64,000 nt of DNA from an uncultured Eubacteriales bacterium (GTDB lineage: Bacteria; Bacillota; Clostridia; TANB77; UBA1234). The stretch is from contig CASDSU010000031.1 in assembly GCA_949283575.1 (NCBI GenBank), forward strand, positions 1-64,000. Direction: 5' to 3'. Numbering within the stretch: the first letter of the stretch is position 1; every line of letters begins with the position of its first letter. The position numbers and the translations under genes were made by a program. Positions 1-8,978 of the stretch are shown piece after piece. The notes under the pieces were generated by a model that was not told the origin of the DNA, ran no database searches, and saw only the letters and a program-made list of their open reading frames with translations.

Positions 1-2
1 TA

Positions 3-128
3 AAATGTGGTTTTCAAATTGAGGCTATTGAGGAAGCAATGCCTCCGGCAGATATGATGGGTATGCCGGGAATGTGTAATGAAATGCGTAGACCTATGAT
101 GTTGTTGGTTAAGGTTAAAAAGGTTTAA
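3..128 (+). CDS. C-terminal end of an unidentified protein (cut by window edge)
   Basis: An open frame enters from the left edge and ends at TAA 126-128. The 41 visible residues are methionine- and proline-rich (a PADMMGMPGM stretch) and end in a basic LVKVKKV tail. Codon use is GC-richer than the genome average and matches the ATPase fragment that follows, so it probably belonged to the same integrative element. I do not recognise the family. A hairpin terminator follows within 60 bases. That this is the true 3' end of a gene is inferred from the stop followed by the terminator. Confidence 0.45.
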   Translation, partial: KCGFQIEAIEEAMPPADMMGMPGMCNEMRRPMMLLVKVKKV

Positions 129-180
129 TAAACAACTTCCAGTTTGTCTGAAACTAAAAGACAAGTATTGAAGCAAAAAG

Positions 181-203
181 CACCGTAGAAATACGGTGTT
201 TTT
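181..203 (+). terminator. Rho-independent terminator
   Basis: Stem CACCGT (181-186) pairs with ACGGTG (193-198) around a six-base loop and is followed by a run of six T. It ends the transcription unit of the partial gene at the left edge. Confidence 0.75.
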
Positions 204-384
204 TGTTGCCCCAAAACCCACAATTCCATACATAACCACAGGTTAGTACAAAGACCTTGTGTTCCTTTTTTGAAAGGCTTAGAACGAGGATTTTCCCTTG
301 ATTTAAGCCCCGAAAAGCAACACAAATAAGGCTGATGTATCAATCTGTGGTTTTTATATTTTCAGACGAAAAGGAGAACAAAGA

Positions 385-1263
385 ATGATGAAACAGATTG
401 AAAATGAAATGAATTTCAGCGTACCTCTTGAAATTATCAAGGCAAGTGAAATTGAGCCGAAAGAAGTAAAATGGCTATAGTATCCGTATATTCCGTTTGG
501 CAAGGTTACGCTGTTGCAGGGAGATCCGGGCGATGGTAAAAGCAAGTTAATGCTTTCCGTTGCAGCCCTGCTCTTAAAGGGTAAACCTCTACCCTTTGCC
601 GAAACGGAAGAAAACGAGCCGATGACTATTATCTATCAGACAACGGAAGATGACGCAGACGATACCGTAGTACCCCGTTTCAATTCTGCCGGCGGAGACG
701 TAGAAAACCTTATCTTCATCAAGGAAGATGAAAAGACTTTGTCTTTCGGAGATAACCGCATTCGTGAAGCGATTGAAAAGTACAATGCAAAGCTCTTAAT
801 TCTTGACTCATTGAGTTCGTATATCGGAGAGAACTGCTCTATGAACAATGCCAACGAAACAAGAACCGAGTTTAACCATCTGATAGCGGTTGCGAAAGAT
901 ACGGGTTGTGCGATTGTCATTATCGCTCATATGAACAAGATGAAAGATAATAATCCACTCTACCGCACCAACGGCTCGATTGACATTGCGGGTGCTGCAA
1001 GAAGCATTCTTGCAATCACACGCACACCGAACAAGGAAGTACCTGCGGAAAGATATTTGGTGCAAGTGAAATCAAATCTTGCTCCGACAGGGTCGGCAAT
1101 TCTTTTTGAGGTTGCCGAGAAAGGTGTGGACTTCATTTCCGAAATGGAGATGACAGCCGAAGAAGCGTTTTTATCTCTTGCTCCACAAATGGGCAGACCG
1201 AATGAAAAAGAGATGAAAGCAAAATCATTTCTCGTTGAAATGAAACAAAACATAAGTTTATAG
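385..1263 (+). pseudogene. RepA/DnaB-like AAA ATPase of an integrative element, broken
   Basis: The reading frame starts at ATG 385 behind an AAGGAG site and resembles the RecA/DnaB-fold replicative ATPases of conjugative elements. Walker A is GDPGDGKSK just after position 520. The Walker B-like strand is AKLLILDSLSSYIG, followed by IVIIAHMNK. An in-frame TAG at 478-480 interrupts the usual WLWYPYIPFGK block where family members have tryptophan, so TGG to TAG is the likely lesion. The C-terminal part (primase or regulatory region) is missing: homology stops near residue 285, where sequence of another element protein begins. GC content is clearly higher than the surroundings. Product not expected to be functional. 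Confidence 0.8.
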
Positions 1264-1908
1264 CTCAAATTATGAGAGGTAAAGTTGTTGGTAAAAAAAT
1301 GGAGGATATAGATGATAGTAGTCTTAATTATGAACAAGTAAAAGCTATTGCAAGTGGAAACCCTATGATTTTAGAAAAGTTTAAAGTAGATATGGAAGTA
1401 AACAGACTAAAAGATTTGAAAAAACAATATAATGGTACGATTTACAGACTACAAGATAACCTAACTAAAATATTACCAAGAGATATTGAAAGGCTTGTGT
1501 AAGTATAGAGGTTTTGACATAGCTTTAATAAGTAAAAGTAATGTAGATTTCTTTGGAAATGTAAAACTACCAACAAAAGAATTACTTATAAAAGGGGAAA
1601 CAATACAAAAATTTGAACTTAAATTAATACCATCATTGAATATTACTAAAATCAACGAAAAAATAAATGAATTACCTAAATTATTAGATAATGCTATTGA
1701 AAATAAAAAAGATAAAGAAAGGCAGGTTGAACAATGTAAAATTGAACTTGAAAAACCATTTAAATATGCTGAAGAATTAGAAATATTAACAAAGCGACAA
1801 ACTGAAATAGACCAAGAGTTGAATGTAGATAAATATGAAGATGAAATCAGAGCTATTGATGAAGAAGAAACTCAAAGAAGTAATACAGTTTATGAAGCTG
1901 AAGTATAG
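1245..1908 (+). pseudogene. Remnant of large ICE helicase/methylase-like protein (C-terminal region)
   Basis: In the frame of 1245-1502 the text KHKFIAQIM, then MEDIDDSSLNYEQVKAIASG and NPMILEKFKVD, matches the C-terminal part of the very large SNF2-type helicase/methylase-like proteins carried by Firmicute conjugative elements. After a stop at 1502 the homology resumes in a second frame (about 1500-1908) with KYRGFDIAL, FGNV and a coiled-coil EKPFKYAEELEILTKRQ block. The segment that normally lies between the two blocks is absent. N-terminal helicase motifs are missing. Base composition is AT-rich, unlike the ATPase piece it abuts near 1240, so the junction joins material of different origin. 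Family assignment is from remembered motif order. Confidence 0.6.
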
Positions 1909-1982
1909 ATTATTAAATTTAAATTTGATATAATAATCTCTGTGATATTGACTATCAAAGGAATGATAAAGATGAAAATTGA

Positions 1983-2300
1983 AATAAATTGCCAAGCAAA
2001 CACATTATACATACAGTCGCACCAGAATGGTATAGAGAATATGAAGTGCCAAAAGAAGAATTATTGAAAAATTGCTATTTGAACTCATTAAAATTAGCAG
2101 AAGAATATAATTTGAAAACGATAGCTTTCCCTTGCATTGGTATGGGAGTATATAGTTGTCCAAAAGATATTGGTACAAGAATTGCATTAAAAACAGTTGC
2201 TAATTATATTGAGTCATCTACCATTGAAAAAGTATTTTTTGTATGTTTTGAAGCAGAACTATATGATTATTACACAGAATTTATGAAAGAAATGTTGTAA
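1983..2300 (+). pseudogene. C-terminal half of a macro domain (ADP-ribose binding) protein
   Basis: The text LPSKHIIHTVAPEW and then LKTIAFPCIGMGVYSCPKDI is the characteristic second half of macro (Appr-1''-p processing) domains. The N-terminal half, with the Asn/Asp loop that contacts ADP-ribose, is absent: an in-frame stop lies at 1980-1982 and only TTG 1989 could start translation, without a convincing ribosome site. Complete macro domain proteins of this type are about 150-270 residues; only about 104 remain. It is therefore probably a truncated remnant, although translation of a short product cannot be excluded. Confidence 0.7.
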
Positions 2301-2315
2301 TAAGGAGGAGTTAAA

Positions 2316-2498
2316 GTGAAAACTTATGGAAGTATATCAAGTATGCGACTTTTAGACATAAGGGTAATATTAAATGATACAGAAACAATTTATGAGGGAA
2401 TGACAGAAGATTTACCAAGTCATATAAAAGAAATGAAGTATTCTAAAATAGAGATGACAGATAAAATGGAATTGTATGTGTATGATACAGATAAATAG
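2316..2498 (+). CDS. Small hypothetical protein (60 aa)
   Basis: GTG 2316 sits seven bases behind AAGGAGG, so the start is well supported. The 60-residue product has no signal peptide or membrane segment and is a mixed-charge, probably alpha/beta cytosolic protein ending in MELYVYDTDK. It follows the macro-domain fragment by 15 bases, which suggests both were once part of the same accessory operon. I do not recognise a family. Confidence 0.55.
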   Translation: MKTYGSISSMRLLDIRVILNDTETIYEGMTEDLPSHIKEMKYSKIEMTDKMELYVYDTDK

Positions 2499-2618
2499 TA
2501 ATTTATAGGGATTAGTGTAAAAGCTAATCTCTATTTAATTTTGATTAAAAAATATTTAAAAATTTCAAACTTTTTATATAATCATAATAGTCTAAAAAAT
2601 GAAAGGAGTTAAAATTGC

Positions 2619-3122
2619 ATGCAAATAAAAAAAGAAAAATTGAAAACATATGTTACAAATAATATTGATAAAATATATAGACTCGCTTTCTCTTATGCAA
2701 AAAATCAAGCTGATGCCGAAGATATTGTAAACGAAAGCATAAAAAGAGCATTACATTCTATAAATTCTTTAAAAAAAGATTATTATATGGGAACTTGGCT
2801 TTATCGAATAGTGGTAAATACTGCCAATACATATCTAAAGTCAAAATCAAAAATTATTTATATAGATGATATTGCAGAAGAAACTCTAGTTACAGAGGAT
2901 AATTATCAAGATACAGACGTATATAATCAGGTAATGAAGCTGGATATTAAATATAGAGAAGTTATTGTTTTGAAGTATTATGAAGATATGACTTTCGAGC
3001 AAATCGCAGACATATTGAATGAAAATATTAGTACAATAAAAACAAGATTATATACCGCATTAGATAAATTGAAAATAGCACTAAATAAGGAAGGTGATTT
3101 TGATGAGAGATTTAAACTTTGA
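2619..3122 (+). CDS. ECF RNA polymerase sigma factor (SigV-like)
   Basis: The 167-residue protein has the two-domain layout of extracytoplasmic-function sigma factors. Region 2 is near residues 10-75 (YRLAFSYAKNQADAEDIVNE, then GTWLYRIVVNTANTYLKSK). Region 4 is near 110-160 (YREVIVLKYYEDMTFEQIADIL, then STIKTRLYTALDKLK, a helix-turn-helix). It would direct RNA polymerase to promoters of an envelope-stress regulon. The next gene overlaps it and encodes an RsiV-like membrane anti-sigma factor, the arrangement of sigV-rsiV in Bacillus and of csfV-rsiV in Clostridioides, where lysozyme triggers release. The specific inducer here is inferred only by analogy. The upstream AGGAG site is about ten bases from ATG 2619. 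Confidence 0.88.
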   Translation: MQIKKEKLKTYVTNNIDKIYRLAFSYAKNQADAEDIVNESIKRALHSINSLKKDYYMGTWLYRIVVNTANTYLKSKSKIIYIDDIAEETLVTEDNYQDTDVYNQVMKLDIKYREVIVLKYYEDMTFEQIADILNENISTIKTRLYTALDKLKIALNKEGDFDERFKL

Positions 3123-3921
3123 AAAAGCTAAAGAAAAATATGAAAATATCAAAGCGTCAGACAAATTAAAATTGGAGGTAAATGATATGTTCAAAGAAAA
3201 AATAAGTATTTTTAAAATAGCTACAAGCACTGTAGCAGCTGCTATGGTTACATTTACGATTGCTTTAAATGTAAGTCCTGTTTTTGCAAGCACTATTGCA
3301 AGTAATAAATTTATGAAACCGTTAGTGACAATATTAACTGGTAATAAATATGAAGTTAAATACAATAATATGGAGGCTAATGTAATTACTCCTGTTATTA
3401 AAGGAATTAGCGATAAAGAAATTGAAGATAAAATAAATGCAGAAATTGAGGAAATGTCAAAACAACTAATAGCAGATTTTGAAAGAGATAGTAATGACTT
3501 AAAGAAATTTGATGGAAATGCACATTTAGGTATTGAATCAAATTATATTGTAAAAACAGACAATGATGAAGTTTTATCAATTGATATATATGTTGTTAAT
3601 ACTGTGGGCTCGTCTTCTACAAAACATAAATTCTATAATATAAATAAACTTACGGGCGAAGTAATTACATTAAAAGATAAATTTGAAAATGATGATAATT
3701 ATTTGGAAATTATAAGTAAATATATTGAGAAAGAAATGGAAAGACAAAATAATGAAAGTGAGTATGAGTTATACTCTGTAACTTATGATGAGCTTTATAA
3801 ATTAGTTTCAGAAAAACAATCATTTTATATAAATGAAAACGGAAATATTGTGATAGTTTTTGATAAATATGAAGTTGGACCAGGAAGTACAGGCTGCCCA
3901 GAATTTGAAATAAAATTATAA
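3103..3921 (+). CDS. RsiV-like membrane anti-sigma factor (DUF4163/DUF3298)
   Basis: I place the start at ATG 3103, six bases after the GGAAGGTG site; it overlaps the sigma gene by 20 bases, which implies translational coupling. The first 35 residues are cytosolic and hydrophilic and would hold the sigma factor. One membrane segment lies near residues 38-65 (FKIATSTVAAAMVTFTIALN). The rest is an extracellular DUF4163-DUF3298 type region ending in IVFDKYEVGPGSTGCPEFEI, the typical end of DUF3298. In B. subtilis and C. difficile RsiV binds lysozyme and is then cleaved, freeing SigV. That function is plausible here but not shown. A strong terminator follows, so the pair forms a two-gene operon. 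Confidence 0.85.
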   Translation: MRDLNFEKAKEKYENIKASDKLKLEVNDMFKEKISIFKIATSTVAAAMVTFTIALNVSPVFASTIASNKFMKPLVTILTGNKYEVKYNNMEANVITPVIKGISDKEIEDKINAEIEEMSKQLIADFERDSNDLKKFDGNAHLGIESNYIVKTDNDEVLSIDIYVVNTVGSSSTKHKFYNINKLTGEVITLKDKFENDDNYLEIISKYIEKEMERQNNESEYELYSVTYDELYKLVSEKQSFYINENGNIVIVFDKYEVGPGSTGCPEFEIKL

Positions 3922-3969
3922 AATGAAAATTACTTGTTATTTTGAATAAAAATCCCATTAAATATGTGA

Positions 3970-4005
3970 AGTAGCAGATAATAAGTAAATTATCTGCTAC
4001 TTTTT
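3970..4005 (+). terminator. Terminator of sigma/anti-sigma operon
   Basis: A perfect 13-bp stem (3970-3982 with 3989-4001) around loop AAGTAA is followed by TTTTT. It lies 48 bases after the anti-sigma stop codon. Confidence 0.88.
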
Positions 4006-4081
4006 CGGATGAGTGTTTCTAAATATATGAAATAAAAAAATAAGCTAGGTTTGGAAACTAGAAAACTACAATTTAACGATT

Positions 4082-4109
4082 AGATTATCAATAAAAAGAT
4101 AGTCTTTTT
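4082..4109 (+). terminator. Weak terminator-like hairpin
   Basis: AGATTATC (4082-4089) pairs with GATAGTCT (4098-4105), with one G-T pair, and is followed by T residues. It may be a secondary stop for the upstream operon. Confidence 0.45.
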
Positions 4110-4229
4110 AATTGCTTTGAAAAATTTCTTTCTACTAAAAAAATTTATTCTATTGACTTAAATTTTTATTATCATATCATTTAAATAGAGCAAAATCTTT
4201 CTCAAAATTTAAGGAGGATGATATAAAAT

Positions 4230-4942
4230 ATGTATCATTTAAGATTTAAAGGAAACCACTATGATATAGGTGTTAAGCGAGGAAAAATATTTTAAAGAAG
4301 TATGCGAAGAAATAAAAGGACTTACAGATATAATAGGAGTTGATTATTATAAATTTGCTTCTTGGCTTTTAGCTATGGGATGTTGTATGTATAACTTAGA
4401 AGACAACTTTCCACTAGAAGTAAGAGGATGTACTGCTTTTGCAATAAATCATAAAAATCATATTTATTATGGTAGAAATAATGATTTACCACCTTATTTA
4501 AAAGATGGAGCTAAAAGTGAAATATATATTACTTGCTGATAATAGTGGTGATATGCTTGTCATTGAATGTACGCCAAATAAGAAAGTTATTAGAGAACCT
4601 ATTAAAATAAATGATGAATTAAGTATTATATGTACTGTTAATAGTTTTATATCTGAATATATGAAAACTTATGAATGGTTTGGAGAAGATGACTATAAAT
4701 CTTTAGAAAGATATAACAATGTAATTAGTGCGTTTAAAAATTATAACAACGAAGATATAATTGAATATATAAGGGATGTACTTAAAGGTAATAAAGGATT
4801 TATGTGTCAGTATGATAAATCATTAAATTTTGAAACAGTATGGAGTTCAATATTTGATTTAGATAGTTTAGTTATATATAGAGCAGAAGGAAATCCAAGA
4901 AGATGTAAGTTTATTAATGATGAGAGATTAAAAAAGAAGTAA
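4230..4942 (+). pseudogene. C45-type acyltransferase/amide hydrolase, frameshifted
   Basis: ATG 4230 follows AAGGAGG and opens MYHLRFKGNHYDIGVKRGK, the start of autoproteolytic C45 family proteins (acyl-CoA:6-aminopenicillanate acyltransferase and bile-salt-hydrolase relatives). The frame closes at TAA 4293. Homology continues in other frames. Residues EVCEEIKGLTDIIG run through the nucleophile site VRGCTAFA (4430s) and GRNNDL. After another shift near 4505 comes a C-terminal part with LLADNSGDMLVIE and SIICTVNSF. The regions between these blocks are shorter than in family members, so there are internal deletions as well as frameshifts. The autocatalytic cysteine is still visible, but no single polypeptide can be made. 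Confidence 0.72.
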
Positions 4943-5036
4943 TTAAAAAAATATAAAAGAACACTATTTCCATACAGAAAGCCACAAACTTATTATAAAA
5001 ATTTGCTATGTAAAACTATAATTTAAATTATGTAAA

Positions 5037-5324
5037 GTGATTTTAAAGAACAAAAGTATAAAAATAGGTTATGCAGATCCTTTTAAATTTAATGGAGATA
5101 AAAGTGAATATGATGGGAATGTCAGAGATTACATATATTTATGGACTTTTAAAAATCTTGATGAAGAAAATCATAAATATAATCCAGATGATGGAATAGA
5201 TATACAAAAGGTTAGTGTCAATGACATAGAAGATATTTATGCAATTTTGTATTCTAATCCCAGATGGGGAGGAAGTATAACAAACAAGTTTTATATAGAG
5301 GAGTTGATTAGCAATGATGATTAG
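5037..5324 (+). CDS. Hypothetical protein (about 95 aa)
   Basis: The frame from GTG 5037 gives an acidic cytosolic protein with the segments KIGYADPFKFNG, YIYLWTFKNLDEEN and ILYSNPRWGG. There is no signal peptide or membrane helix. The start is uncertain because no good ribosome site precedes GTG 5037, so the gene could be N-terminally truncated. It overlaps the next gene by 11 bases (the ATGATG of that gene lies inside its last codons), which points to coupled translation of the pair. Function unknown to me. Confidence 0.5.
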   Translation: MILKNKSIKIGYADPFKFNGDKSEYDGNVRDYIYLWTFKNLDEENHKYNPDDGIDIQKVSVNDIEDIYAILYSNPRWGGSITNKFYIEELISNDD

Positions 5325-5568
5325 CCCTAATTGTTTTGTTGATGAATTAAAAGATAAAACTTATAAAAAGTTGCTTAAGGAAAGAGATAAATTGATAAGG
5401 CAAATACGAGCTTTTGAAAAAGATAAAGTGCCAGAAAGTGAATATAGTATATGTCCATCTCCAGAAGTTGTTTATCAAATGAATTTACAATATCTTGAAG
5501 AATTATGCAATTTGATTGCAGAGAAATATAACAAAGAATACGTATGGAAAGAGTGGAATATAGAATAA
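5314..5568 (+). CDS. Hypothetical protein (84 aa)
   Basis: ATG 5314 is preceded by GAGGAG at a suitable distance inside the end of the previous gene. The product is a short, largely helical, charged protein: DKTYKKLLKERDKLIRQIRAFE, then ICPSPEVVYQMNLQYLEELC, ending YVWKEWNIE. No membrane segments or recognised motif. It is followed immediately by a terminator, so it is the last gene of a two-gene unit. Its partner and function are unknown to me. Confidence 0.6.
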   Translation: MMISPNCFVDELKDKTYKKLLKERDKLIRQIRAFEKDKVPESEYSICPSPEVVYQMNLQYLEELCNLIAEKYNKEYVWKEWNIE

Positions 5569-5580
5569 AAATGTTTTTAG

Positions 5581-5612
5581 ACACTTACTGAAAAATCAGT
5601 AGGTGTTTTTTT
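5581..5612 (+). terminator. Rho-independent terminator
   Basis: ACACTTACTG (5581-5590) pairs with CAGTAGGTGT (5597-5606), with one G-T pair, followed by a run of T. It ends the two hypothetical genes upstream. Confidence 0.8.
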
Positions 5613-5639
5613 ATACTCAAAATGAAGGGAGGGAGGTAT

Positions 5640-5911
5640 ATGCAAGTTAATTATGAAGTAAGATATAGACATATTTATATGAAAATCAGCGAGTTTGTAG
5701 CTTCGACAGGAAAAGTTGAAGTATATAAAAATTTCTTGATTCCTATTATAAAAAAATACTAAAGAATTATACTAGATTTAGAAAAGAAATCGTTGATGAG
5801 CAAGAAAGAAATGTATGTGATGAATACATACAAAGTATTAGAAAAATTTTAATTTTATTAGAAAAGAAAACAAGATGTTGCGAATATAATCGAGAAAATG
5901 AACTTGATTAG
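5640..5911 (+). pseudogene. Small hypothetical gene, frameshifted
   Basis: ATG 5640 behind GGGAGG opens a 40-codon frame (MQVNYEVRYRHIYMKISEF and on) that stops after an A-rich run near 5755-5762. In another frame coding continues with TRFRKEIVDEQERN, YIQSIRKILILLEKKTRC and stops at TAG 5909-5911. The coding character on both sides of an A tract suggests a slippage-type frameshift in a gene of about 90 codons. No family recognised. Confidence 0.4.
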
Positions 5912-5945
5912 AGTAACATCTATTTTTATTTAGGAGGTATGTTTT

Positions 5946-6428
5946 ATGGAATTTAAAGATAAATTGTTTAATAGAGAATTAAAGATATATCCAGTAGAAG
6001 ATGTATATAGAATTTACGGCAAGACTTTTGAAGATAAAGATGAAATAAAAGAGCTTTGTGGGGTATGGAATAGTGAAAGAAAAGTTTTTGAGATAAGCAG
6101 AGAAGCTTTTGCAAAATTAGAGCCAGAAGTAAGAGATAAAATTTTACATTTAATACTACAAGAAAAAGTCAAAAGTAAAAAGGTAATCGAAGAAAATATC
6201 TTAAGCGAAAATCTAAAACTATATTTTAAAGACGATGTTTATAGAGTTTATGGAAAAACAAAGGAAATTTATAAAGATTTAATAAATACAGGTTTCCGCT
6301 TTGTTGATGGTAAGTATGAAATTGGCATTGAAACTTTTAGTACAGGATTTTGTGATGAAGCCAAAGAGAAAGTTATGCAACTTGTAAATGAGCCACCACA
6401 AGTAGAAGATGAGGAAATGGAGGCATAG
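5946..6428 (+). CDS. Hypothetical protein with an internal duplication (160 aa)
   Basis: ATG 5946 follows AGGAGG by seven bases. The protein contains two similar halves of roughly 60 residues: the first reads ELKIYPVEDVYRIYGKT and the second NLKLYFKDDVYRVYGKT, each followed by a region ending in YE or FEI and a helix. It ends in an acidic tail (EDEEMEA). There is no signal peptide or membrane segment. Repeated small beta/alpha units of this type suggest a binding protein, but I cannot name a family. The next (frameshifted) gene begins four bases later, so the two were probably cotranscribed. Confidence 0.65.
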   Translation: MEFKDKLFNRELKIYPVEDVYRIYGKTFEDKDEIKELCGVWNSERKVFEISREAFAKLEPEVRDKILHLILQEKVKSKKVIEENILSENLKLYFKDDVYRVYGKTKEIYKDLINTGFRFVDGKYEIGIETFSTGFCDEAKEKVMQLVNEPPQVEDEEMEA

Positions 6429-6431
6429 AAA

Positions 6432-6949
6432 ATGGGGTATAAAACAGATGTAAGACTTATAACCACATTAAAAGGTTTTAGAGAAATAAAAAATTTGCAG
6501 AACAAAAAATTGCAGAAAATGATGAAGATGCAGAAATATTAAAAGAGCCAGATATAGAACAAAAGTATAAAGACATTATAAAGCTTGGTTGGAATGATAT
6601 GCGAGGAAATGAAGTGGATCTTTTACAAGAATGTATGATTGAGTTTATGGAAAAAGATATAACATATAGAGCTATGTATCTTGGCGAGAATATTGAAGAT
6701 ATAGAAGAAAATTCATACACAAGTCCGAAAGATAATAAAAAATTTATACCATATCCAAGCATAACTAGAGAATTTGATGAGGAGGAAGATGAAAGACAAT
6801 TAAATCAGTATTTGAAAGAAAATGAAAATAAAAAAGATGAAGAAATGGAAATGATGAGTAAGCTTGAAACAGGAGAACCTTATTTCCAAGGTTTTGGTTC
6901 ATCAAATGAAATGGATTCAGCTGGAGAAAGATGGGGATTAGATACTTAA
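6432..6949 (+). pseudogene. Hypothetical accessory gene, frameshifted near its start
   Basis: ATG 6432 lies just after a GAGG-containing end of the previous gene and opens MGYKTDVRLITTLKGF. This frame stops at about 6540. From about 6487 another frame carries the coding signal: KKFAEQKIAENDEDAEILKE, later WNDMRGNEVDLLQECMIEF, DITYRAMYLGENIEDIEE and a strongly acidic C-terminus to 6949. The two parts read as one protein of about 170 residues after removal of a single frameshift near 6480. I have seen similar proteins only as unannotated accessory proteins, so no function is proposed. Confidence 0.55.
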
Positions 6950-6982
6950 TGTAGAAATGAAAATTTGAAATGTATTAAAAAG

Positions 6983-7012
6983 TAGCTTTGCTAAAAGTAG
7001 CAGAGCTATTTT
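6983..7012 (+). terminator. Rho-independent terminator
   Basis: TAGCTTTGCT (6983-6992) pairs with AGCAGAGCTA (6999-7008), with one G-T pair, followed by TTTT. It ends the rightward accessory genes. Confidence 0.65.
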
Positions 7013-7072
7013 AATTATATAAAAGATTTAAGAGTGAAAGACAAATTACAATTTATAAGAAAAAATAAAAAG

Positions 7073-7109
7073 AGAAACTACATCATAAACGAAGTAGTTT
7101 CTTATTTTT
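7073..7109. terminator. Bidirectional terminator between convergent genes
   Basis: AGAAACTAC (7073-7081) pairs with GTAGTTTCT (7094-7102). A T run follows on the plus strand and an A-rich stretch precedes on the left, so the hairpin can also serve the leftward histidine kinase gene. Confidence 0.7.
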
Positions 7110-8311
7110 TAGCACATATTTAAAAGTATATAAAAAACATTTTTATTATCGAAACTTTCACACCAAATTTTTCCGTTATGTTCTTTTATAATATCTTTAG
7201 CAATAGCAAGTCCTAAACCATAACTATTATCTTTGTTTCTAGCTTCGTTTGTTTGATAAAAACGTTCAAATATATCAAGACATTCTTGTTTATTAAGAGG
7301 TGTTCCAGTGCTAGTTATTGAAAATAAACATTGTTTGCCATTTTTCTTTAAAGTTAAAGGAATATTGTTGTTAGGTGTTGAATATTTTAAAGCATTATCT
7401 AACAATATATCAATAACTTGTTGCAAGTATTCTGAATTTCCATTTACATGAATATCATCTTTAATATCTGTAACTAAAGGTTTATTGTTTTCATATAACA
7501 TTGGTTCAAAAGGATAAGTACATTTTTTTACTAAAGAACTAAAGTCAATATCTGTCATTGTAGATTTAATAAAACCATTTTCTATTTTTGTTAGTTCAAG
7601 TAATCCTGATACAAGATTTTTCATCTTATGTGTCATAGTCAATATATTATCTGCAAATTGCCTTTTTGAATCTTGATTGTAATTTGTATCTTGAAGCAAT
7701 TCAGCATTAGTAAGTATAACTGCAAGTGGTGTTTTTAATTCGTGAGATGCATCTTGTATAAATTGTTTTTGTTTCTTCCAAGCAATATCTACAGGGGTAA
7801 TTGCCCATTTAGCAAGTATAATGCTAATTGCTAGAAATGAAACAAAACTAATAATACCAATGAAAGCACAGCTTTTATAAAGGTTATTAATTGTTGAAAT
7901 TTCACTAGATATATCTGAATAAATTATGACATTTGATTTAGGAGTAGAAAAATGATAATAACGTAGATTATAGTCTTTTATTACTCCTATTTCTGATGTA
8001 CTCGAAGTCTTTTTCAATAAATCTTCAATAAAATCTTCGTCAGATAAATCGTAATATCCACCAGAGGCACTTTTTAAATTTCCTTTATGGTCAAAGTGTA
8101 GGCAAAAGTAAGGGAGTCTTACATGATTTGGAGGAGCCGATGGACTATTTAATAGCATTGGATTAGATGCAATTCCTTTCATCATTTGGATGTTTTCTAT
8201 TTCAAGATTTTTACTAGTAAAAAATGTTACTAAACCTAATATAACTACAAGCATTATAGTGATGAAACTCATAGTTATACATATAAATTTAATTTTTAAT
8301 TGTTTAATCAT
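7109..8311 (-). CDS. Membrane sensor histidine kinase
   Basis: The 400-residue protein has an N-terminal membrane helix (residues 8-32), an extracellular sensor region of about 110 residues, a second helix near 145-168, and then a kinase core. The phosphoacceptor H box is DASHELKTPLAVI, the N box LLDNALKYS and the G2 box YGLGLAIAKDII. The G1 region reads ITSTGTPL, the degenerate form seen in many PhoR/EnvZ-like kinases. It overlaps the upstream response regulator by eight bases. The pair is transcribed away from the polyphosphate/CotH operon at 9.1-12.5 kb, so it may regulate that operon; this is inferred from position only. The signal sensed is unknown. Confidence 0.9.
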   Translation of the reverse strand: MIKQLKIKFICITMSFITIMLVVILGLVTFFTSKNLEIENIQMMKGIASNPMLLNSPSAPPNHVRLPYFCLHFDHKGNLKSASGGYYDLSDEDFIEDLLKKTSSTSEIGVIKDYNLRYYHFSTPKSNVIIYSDISSEISTINNLYKSCAFIGIISFVSFLAISIILAKWAITPVDIAWKKQKQFIQDASHELKTPLAVILTNAELLQDTNYNQDSKRQFADNILTMTHKMKNLVSGLLELTKIENGFIKSTMTDIDFSSLVKKCTYPFEPMLYENNKPLVTDIKDDIHVNGNSEYLQQVIDILLDNALKYSTPNNNIPLTLKKNGKQCLFSITSTGTPLNKQECLDIFERFYQTNEARNKDNSYGLGLAIAKDIIKEHNGKIWCESFDNKNVFYILLNMC

Positions 8312-8978
8312 TTGCCACCTCTAAATGATAACCTAAATTTCTAAGTGCAACGATATTAATATTTGAGTTTATGCTATTTAATTTTTTTCTCAAAAAACCA
8401 ACATAAACTTCAACGTGATTTTCAACAGCGTTAGAATCATATCCCCAAACATAGGCTAAAATACTTTCTTTTGAAATGTTATGTTCTGGTGATTGTAATA
8501 ACAAACGCATAACATCGAATTCTTTTGCTGAAAGTCTTACACTTTCTTTTCCACAAACAAGCATACTTGTATCTAAATCAAGAATAGTATTACCGAAAGA
8601 TAGTTCATTAATTTGATTTCCTTGTCTTCTAAGTAGGGCATTGATACAGGCTAAAAGTTCTCTTTGATCAAAAGGTTTAGTTAGATAATAATCAGCACCT
8701 GCATTTAAACCTTCAATTCTGTCTTCAAGAGCAGATTTAGCAGTTAGCATTAATATTGGTGTACCAATTCTTTTACTTCTAACGTTTTGAGCTAATTTAT
8801 ATCCATTAATAGATGGTAGCATTACATCAAGTATTAATAGGTCATAGATACCAAGTAATGCGTATTCTTCGCCTTCTTTTCCATCGTATATAGTTTCTAC
8901 TTCAAATCCTTTTGATTCAAGCATTGTTTTTAGGGATTCTGCAAGAAGAACTTCATCTTCTATAATTAATATTTTCAT
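8304..8978 (-). CDS. OmpR-family response regulator
   Basis: I choose the start MKILIIEDE at 8978, seven bases after GGAGG, rather than the upstream in-frame ATG at 8996. The receiver domain (1-115) has the acidic pocket EDE, phosphoacceptor Asp in LLILDVMLP, Thr in ILMLTAKSA and Lys in YYLTKPFDQ. The C-terminal winged helix (about 130-222) contains LSAKEFDVMRLLL and VEVYVGFLRKKL, typical of OmpR/PhoB DNA-binding domains. It forms an operon with the histidine kinase that overlaps its stop. The likely target is the divergent operon that begins about 190 bases away. Confidence 0.92.
   Translation of the reverse strand: MKILIIEDEVLLAESLKTMLESKGFEVETIYDGKEGEEYALLGIYDLLILDVMLPSINGYKLAQNVRSKRIGTPILMLTAKSALEDRIEGLNAGADYYLTKPFDQRELLACINALLRRQGNQINELSFGNTILDLDTSMLVCGKESVRLSAKEFDVMRLLLQSPEHNISKESILAYVWGYDSNAVENHVEVYVGFLRKKLNSINSNINIVALRNLGYHLEVAND

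Noticed and set aside
5946-6428. Toxin-antitoxin or phage replication protein
   Set aside because: The two-fold repeat is clear, but no motif supports any specific function.
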